A stretch of DNA of 9,929 bases from Candidatus Sulfotelmatobacter sp. (GTDB taxonomy: Bacteria > Acidobacteriota > Terriglobia > Terriglobales > Acidobacteriaceae), in the NCBI GenBank assembly GCA_030044775.1, contig JASICF010000386.1:1-9929 (forward strand). Direction: 5' to 3'. Positions within the stretch are counted from its first letter, which is position 1. Each line of letters starts with the position of its first letter. Below the pieces are notes generated by a model. The model was not told where the DNA came from, ran no database searches, and saw only the letters and a program-made list of their open reading frames with translations. Made by a program: the position numbers and the translations under genes. Shown here piece by piece: positions 7,177-9,929 of the stretch.

Positions 7177-8445
7177 ATGAAGATTCTATACATCTCGCAA
7201 TACTTTCCGCCCGAGATGGGCGCGCCCGCCGCGCGCGCGTCGGAGCTTTCGCGGCACTGGGCAAATTCGGGGCACGATGTGACTGTGCTGACCGGTTTTC
7301 CCAATCACCCTACCGGCATCGTTGTTCCGGAGTATCGCAGGAGCTTCCGGCGGCTTGTCGCTCGCGAGCGTGTAGGCGCGGTGAACGTGGTCCGAACCTG
7401 GCTTCTGCCATTTCCCAATCGCAAGTCGCACGAGCGCATGCTGAACTACGCTTCGTTTAGCATGTCGGCGGCGCTCACAGGTCTCACAATTTCGCCTCCC
7501 GATGTCGTCATTGCAACGTCGCCGCAACTGCTCGTCGGACTTTCCGGATGGTGGCTCGCACGCTGCAACCGCGTCCCGTTCATCTTCGAGGTGAGAGATC
7601 TCTGGCCCGAATCTCTGGCAGCGGTGGGTATGGGTCACAAAGATTCGTTGCTATACCGGGCGCTCAGCAGAACAGCCGGCTTCTTATACAGCCATGCGCA
7701 CCGCATTGTTGTCGTTGCACCTGCGTTTGAAGATCACCTCGTTCAACAATGGGGGGTGCCCCGGGAAAAGATCTCGGTGATCGTGAACGGGGTTGAAACC
7801 GAATTATTTATTCCCGGCAAAGAAACCAATCTGCGAAATGCACTGCACCTTGAGAATAAATTTGTGGTCTCTTATATCGGCACGATGGGCGTCGCACAAG
7901 GATTAGAAACGATCATCGACACTGCCTCGATTCTGCAAGTGGCTGATCCTCAGATCGTTTTTCTGCTCATCGGTGAAGGGGCTGACAAGGCACGGTTGGT
8001 CGCTCAGGCGCGCGAACGCCGCCTGGCTAATCTCCAATTTCTCGATCAGCAGCCCCGAGAAACAATTCCCGCCTACATCCGCGCCTCGGATGTGTGTCTG
8101 GTTCCGCTCAAGAAGAATGAATTGTTCAAGACCGTAATCCCTTCCAAAATGTTGGAATTCATGTCCTGCGCGCGGCCTTTAATCCTGGGAGTTGAGGGAC
8201 AGGCTCGTGCCATTCTCGAAGAAGCCAGAGCTGGAATTTCGATCGAACCCGGGAATGCAAATGCGCTCGCCAATGCCATCCGCTACGTCGCGGCGAATCG
8301 CGAAGCCGCTCAGGAAATGGGTGAGAATGGCAGGAACTATGTAATTCGAAAATTCTCCCGCGACCGGACCGCGGAGAAATACATTCGGGTGCTCGAAGAG
8401 TTGCTCGCACTGCCAGAAACTGGCATCGCCGGCGTTGCCGCCTAA
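7177..8445 (+). CDS. Family 4 glycosyltransferase, WbuB-like
   Basis: A 422-residue GT-B glycosyltransferase of the WbuB-like GT4 group. The N-terminal half has the acceptor-side start KILYISQYFPPEMGAPAAR (2-20) and EVRDLWPES (138-146). The donor-binding half has VSYIGTMGVAQGLE (231-244), LIGEG (264-268) and IPSKMLEFMSCARPLI (321-336). The classical EX7E motif is not intact: Glu327 is kept but the residue eight before it is Thr319, a state also seen in WbuB-type members. It is expected to transfer a sugar from a nucleotide donor (WbuB itself handles an N-acetyl-fucosamine type sugar) to a lipid-linked glycan at the inner face of the membrane. An in-frame TAG directly before the ATG fixes the start, although no clear ribosome site is visible. 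It follows the coupled operon after 43 bases and is probably co-transcribed. Confidence 0.93.
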   Translation: MKILYISQYFPPEMGAPAARASELSRHWANSGHDVTVLTGFPNHPTGIVVPEYRRSFRRLVARERVGAVNVVRTWLLPFPNRKSHERMLNYASFSMSAALTGLTISPPDVVIATSPQLLVGLSGWWLARCNRVPFIFEVRDLWPESLAAVGMGHKDSLLYRALSRTAGFLYSHAHRIVVVAPAFEDHLVQQWGVPREKISVIVNGVETELFIPGKETNLRNALHLENKFVVSYIGTMGVAQGLETIIDTASILQVADPQIVFLLIGEGADKARLVAQARERRLANLQFLDQQPRETIPAYIRASDVCLVPLKKNELFKTVIPSKMLEFMSCARPLILGVEGQARAILEEARAGISIEPGNANALANAIRYVAANREAAQEMGENGRNYVIRKFSRDRTAEKYIRVLEELLALPETGIAGVAA

Positions 8446-8448
8446 AGC

Positions 8449-8474
8449 AGTTAGCCTGGAGTCGAATGCTAACT
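8449..8474. terminator. Small inverted repeat at the convergent gene junction, possible bidirectional terminator
   Basis: AGTTAGC (8449-8455) and GCTAACT (8468-8474) are perfect 7-base arms around a 12-base loop, in the 30-base space between the two converging genes. The place suits a terminator shared by both strands. The stem is short, is not GC-rich and is not followed by a T tract, so an intrinsic terminator is doubtful. Confidence 0.3.
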
Positions 8475-8475
8475 C

Positions 8476-9576
8476 CTACGGATGCGCCGCAATAATTGCG
8501 ATTCCAGTCGTCGCCGTCACCACCGCCTGCAAACCCTGACTCGCCGCAACCCGCGCCCCGCTCAGCGGAATAAAAAGAATGTCGTCCGCTTGCAGGGTGA
8601 TGTCGGGCGCTTTCGCCTCGAGCATCTTTTTCAGCGGAACCTTGGTTTCAGTCATGCCCGCCGGCCCCTTGCGGATGATCCGCGCGGCGCTCATCTTCGC
8701 GGTGTGATTTGTGCCGCCCGCCAGAGCGATCGCCTGAAGCACCGTGAGGCTGCCATTATCCACAAGCAAGCCTGTCGGATGCCCCACATCTCCCACGACA
8801 TAGATGATCGGCGCCCGCGGCACAGTAATGGTGTCGCCGGGAAAAACGCTGACGTTATCCTTCAAATTGTCGGCCAGATTCCTGGGCAGGTCCACCGTAA
8901 TCGTCGCCCCGCGGCCGTGGTCTCGTGTGACGCTGATTCTCCGCCCTGCGGCTGCTGTGAAGCCGCCGGCGGCTGAAATGAAGTCATACAGCCTTCGATC
9001 GCCGAGCGCGGGATAGATTCCCGGCTTTGCGACCTCACCGAGAATGGTCACGCCCTGGGAACTCGACTCATCGATCGTAATCGTTACATGGGCGTTGTGT
9101 ACAAAGCCGCCATCCTCTAATCGCTTTTCGATGAGCATCTGCGCCTGATCGACGGTCAAATCGGCGACGCGCACATAGTCGATCAGCGGAAGATAAACTT
9201 CTCCCGAATTTCCCACTCTCGCCTTGGTCGAGAGCTCGGGCACGTTGTAAACGCTGAGTTCAATCAAATCTCCCGGCGCAAGCTTTATGGATGAAGCATC
9301 CGCGCCGTTCGGTTCTATTGCGTCCTGAGCAATGGAATCGTGCGAGCCGCTTCTCGCGGGTATTGCACCGCTTCTGCTGCCAACGGACTCCGGAACCGCG
9401 ACATCGGATACGGGTTGCGCTGCAGGCAGCTTTCCGGCGGCTTCCGCGGGCGATTGGCCGGCATCCTGTGCCCGCAGCTCAAATGACGCGCCGCACGTCA
9501 GGGCGAAAAGAATCGCAAACAGACTGCCGCTACTGACAAAACGGAATCTGCGAAGCTGCATCAAGCCTCTGGTCAT
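8476..9576 (-). CDS. Polysaccharide biosynthesis/export protein (Wza-like, SLBB domains)
   Basis: A 366-residue outer-membrane polysaccharide export protein. An N-terminal signal peptide has a basic start (LRRFRF), a hydrophobic stretch (about 14-31) and a likely signal peptidase I site after LRA (34-36). A Cys28 is present, but ALTC is a poor lipobox, so a lipoprotein like Wza is uncertain. A 60-residue Ala/Ser/Pro-rich linker follows. The Poly_export domain is at about 97-170 (KLAPGDLIELSVYNVPEL), the first SLBB at about 176-253 (ILGEVAKPGIYPALGDRRLYDF) and the second at about 257-337 (VVGDVGHPTGLLVDNGSLTVL). The last 27 residues could be a membrane-spanning helix like that of Wza. An ATG at 9561 (361 residues), preceded by AGAGG, is an equally good start and gives a more typical signal peptide. 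It converges on the glycosyltransferase gene and diverges from the WecA-like gene. Confidence 0.93.
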   Translation of the reverse strand: MTRGLMQLRRFRFVSSGSLFAILFALTCGASFELRAQDAGQSPAEAAGKLPAAQPVSDVAVPESVGSRSGAIPARSGSHDSIAQDAIEPNGADASSIKLAPGDLIELSVYNVPELSTKARVGNSGEVYLPLIDYVRVADLTVDQAQMLIEKRLEDGGFVHNAHVTITIDESSSQGVTILGEVAKPGIYPALGDRRLYDFISAAGGFTAAAGRRISVTRDHGRGATITVDLPRNLADNLKDNVSVFPGDTITVPRAPIIYVVGDVGHPTGLLVDNGSLTVLQAIALAGGTNHTAKMSAARIIRKGPAGMTETKVPLKKMLEAKAPDITLQADDILFIPLSGARVAASQGLQAVVTATTGIAIIAAHP

Positions 9577-9656
9577 GCTTGGAATGGCTGAAGTCTAGCA
9601 CCAAACCGTGGATAATTTACGGCTCACCCGCGGAGAGGAATCCAGGAACGCACTAC

Positions 9657-9673
9657 CAGTCGCAACGCGACTG
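9657..9673. repeat. Perfect GC-rich inverted repeat with a 3-base loop
   Basis: CAGTCGC-AAC-GCGACTG: two 7-base arms around AAC. In RNA it would make a tight hairpin in the leader of the priming transferase gene; in DNA it could be a regulator site. No T tract follows, so it is not a typical terminator. Confidence 0.55.
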
Positions 9674-9705
9674 CGGCAATATTTAGCTAGCGATTGAAGT
9701 GCGGT

Positions 9706-9718
9706 TTGTGACTCACAA
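9706..9718. promoter_or_regulatory. Operator-like 13-base palindrome TTGTGACTCACAA
   Basis: Two perfect 6-base half-sites (TTGTGA, TCACAA) share one central base. It ends inside the G-rich ribosome site and 9 bases before the TTG start of the priming transferase gene, a position suited to a repressor. In RNA, UUGUG/CACAA with loop ACU could hide part of the ribosome site. The half-sites look like those of CRP, but the CRP spacer is six bases, so it is not a CRP site. Confidence 0.4.
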
Positions 9719-9723
9719 GGGGG
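9717..9723 (+). promoter_or_regulatory. Purine-rich ribosome binding site before the TTG start
   Basis: AAGGGGG lies 4 bases before the TTG at 9728 and supports that rare start codon, the only start codon in frame between the in-frame TGA at 9695 and the conserved region. Confidence 0.45.
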
Positions 9724-9727
9724 CTGG

Positions 9728-9929
9728 TTGACGGTAGCGTTTTTCGGGATTTTCTTTCTCTCGCTGCTGTTGGCATTTGTATTCACCCGCTCCGTGCGGG
9801 ATTTTGCTTCCCGCCACGGCTGGGTGGCAACTCCTTCTCAACAGCGTCATTTGCATTCCACGGCCTTGCCGCGTCTGGGTGGCGTCGCGATTTTTGTCTC
9901 GTTTTCGCTGAGTTTGTTGGCTGCGGCAA
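9728..9929 (+). CDS. WecA/TagO/MraY-like polyprenyl-phosphate sugar-1-phosphate transferase, N-terminal part (3' end cut by window)
   Basis: The first 67 codons of a membrane priming transferase, which runs off the window. Residues 2-19 are a hydrophobic transmembrane segment (TVAFFGIFFLSLLLAFVF). A cytoplasmic loop follows with the family pattern RDFASRHGWVATPSQQRHLH, then ALPRLGGVAIF (46-56) leading into the second membrane segment. WecA and TagO relatives have the same layout: Arg/Ala-rich stretch, G-x-V-x-x-P, R-x-x-H, and P-R-x-GG. These enzymes move a sugar-1-phosphate from a UDP-sugar to undecaprenyl phosphate at the inner membrane, the first step of glycan assembly. The start is TTG; an in-frame TGA at 9695-9697 limits any longer form. 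The catalytic Asp residues lie beyond the window. It is transcribed divergently from the export gene. Confidence 0.8.
   Translation, partial: MTVAFFGIFFLSLLLAFVFTRSVRDFASRHGWVATPSQQRHLHSTALPRLGGVAIFVSFSLSLLAAA

Larger units (their letters stand above)
9577..9727. promoter_or_regulatory. Divergent intergenic control region
   Basis: This 151-base space separates the export gene (- strand) from the priming transferase gene (+ strand), so promoters for both should lie here. On the + strand GATAAT at 9611-9616 fits a -10 box in 5 of 6 positions, but its -35 (CTGAAG at 9588-9593) is weak. On the - strand the same AT-rich patch reads TAAATT. Neither promoter is convincing alone. Two perfect inverted repeats are listed separately. 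Confidence 0.45.

Noticed and set aside
7218..7243. GC-alternating stretch near the start of the glycosyltransferase gene
   Set aside because: It encodes a normal Ala/Arg-rich part of the protein (GAPAARAS) and is explained by codon use, not by a repeat element.
9606..9622. Short dyad CCGT...ACGG around GATAATTT
   Set aside because: Four-base arms are expected by chance, and nothing else supports a site here.

Overview
The window is a piece of a cell-surface or exopolysaccharide biosynthesis locus from a Gram-negative-type bacterium. It is moderately GC-rich and densely coding, with no rRNA, tRNA, transposase, CRISPR array or obvious foreign island. A Wza-like export protein with SLBB domains implies an outer membrane. 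The mix of an AsnB-type synthase, a formyltransferase-fold protein, a heparinase II/III-fold lyase, a bi-domain dehydrogenase and a WbuB-like transferase resembles clusters known from Acidobacteriota and Proteobacteria. I lean weakly to Acidobacteriota, but no marker gene is present to settle this.

Left block (1-8445, all + strand): the 3' end of an asparagine-synthase-family amidotransferase (cut by the window edge), an alpha-toroid protein of unknown activity, a sugar-type formyltransferase, a heparinase II/III-family protein, and a fused zinc-type-dehydrogenase/Gfo-Idh-MocA oxidoreductase. These five reading frames overlap one another by 4, 13, 8 and 4 bases, so they are almost certainly one translationally coupled operon. 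A WbuB-like family 4 glycosyltransferase follows after a 43-base gap. The set suggests assembly and tailoring of an acidic or amino-sugar glycan: amidation of a uronic acid, N-formylation of an amino sugar, sugar-nucleotide oxidoreduction, a lyase or epimerase-like step, and glycosyl transfer. This assignment is inferred from family membership and precedent (for example the wbtH and wbtJ genes of the Francisella O-antigen cluster). The sequence does not prove the substrates.

Right block (8446-9929): a short convergent junction with a small inverted repeat, then a polysaccharide export protein on the - strand. A 151-base divergent intergenic region with two perfect inverted repeats follows. 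The window ends in the first 67 codons of a WecA/TagO/MraY-like polyprenyl-phosphate sugar-1-phosphate transferase on the + strand. That gene has a TTG start and runs off the window. The genes for initiating the glycan (priming transferase) and exporting it (Wza-like) therefore leave a shared divergent control region. No flippase, polymerase or co-polymerase gene is visible, so the locus must continue outside the window.
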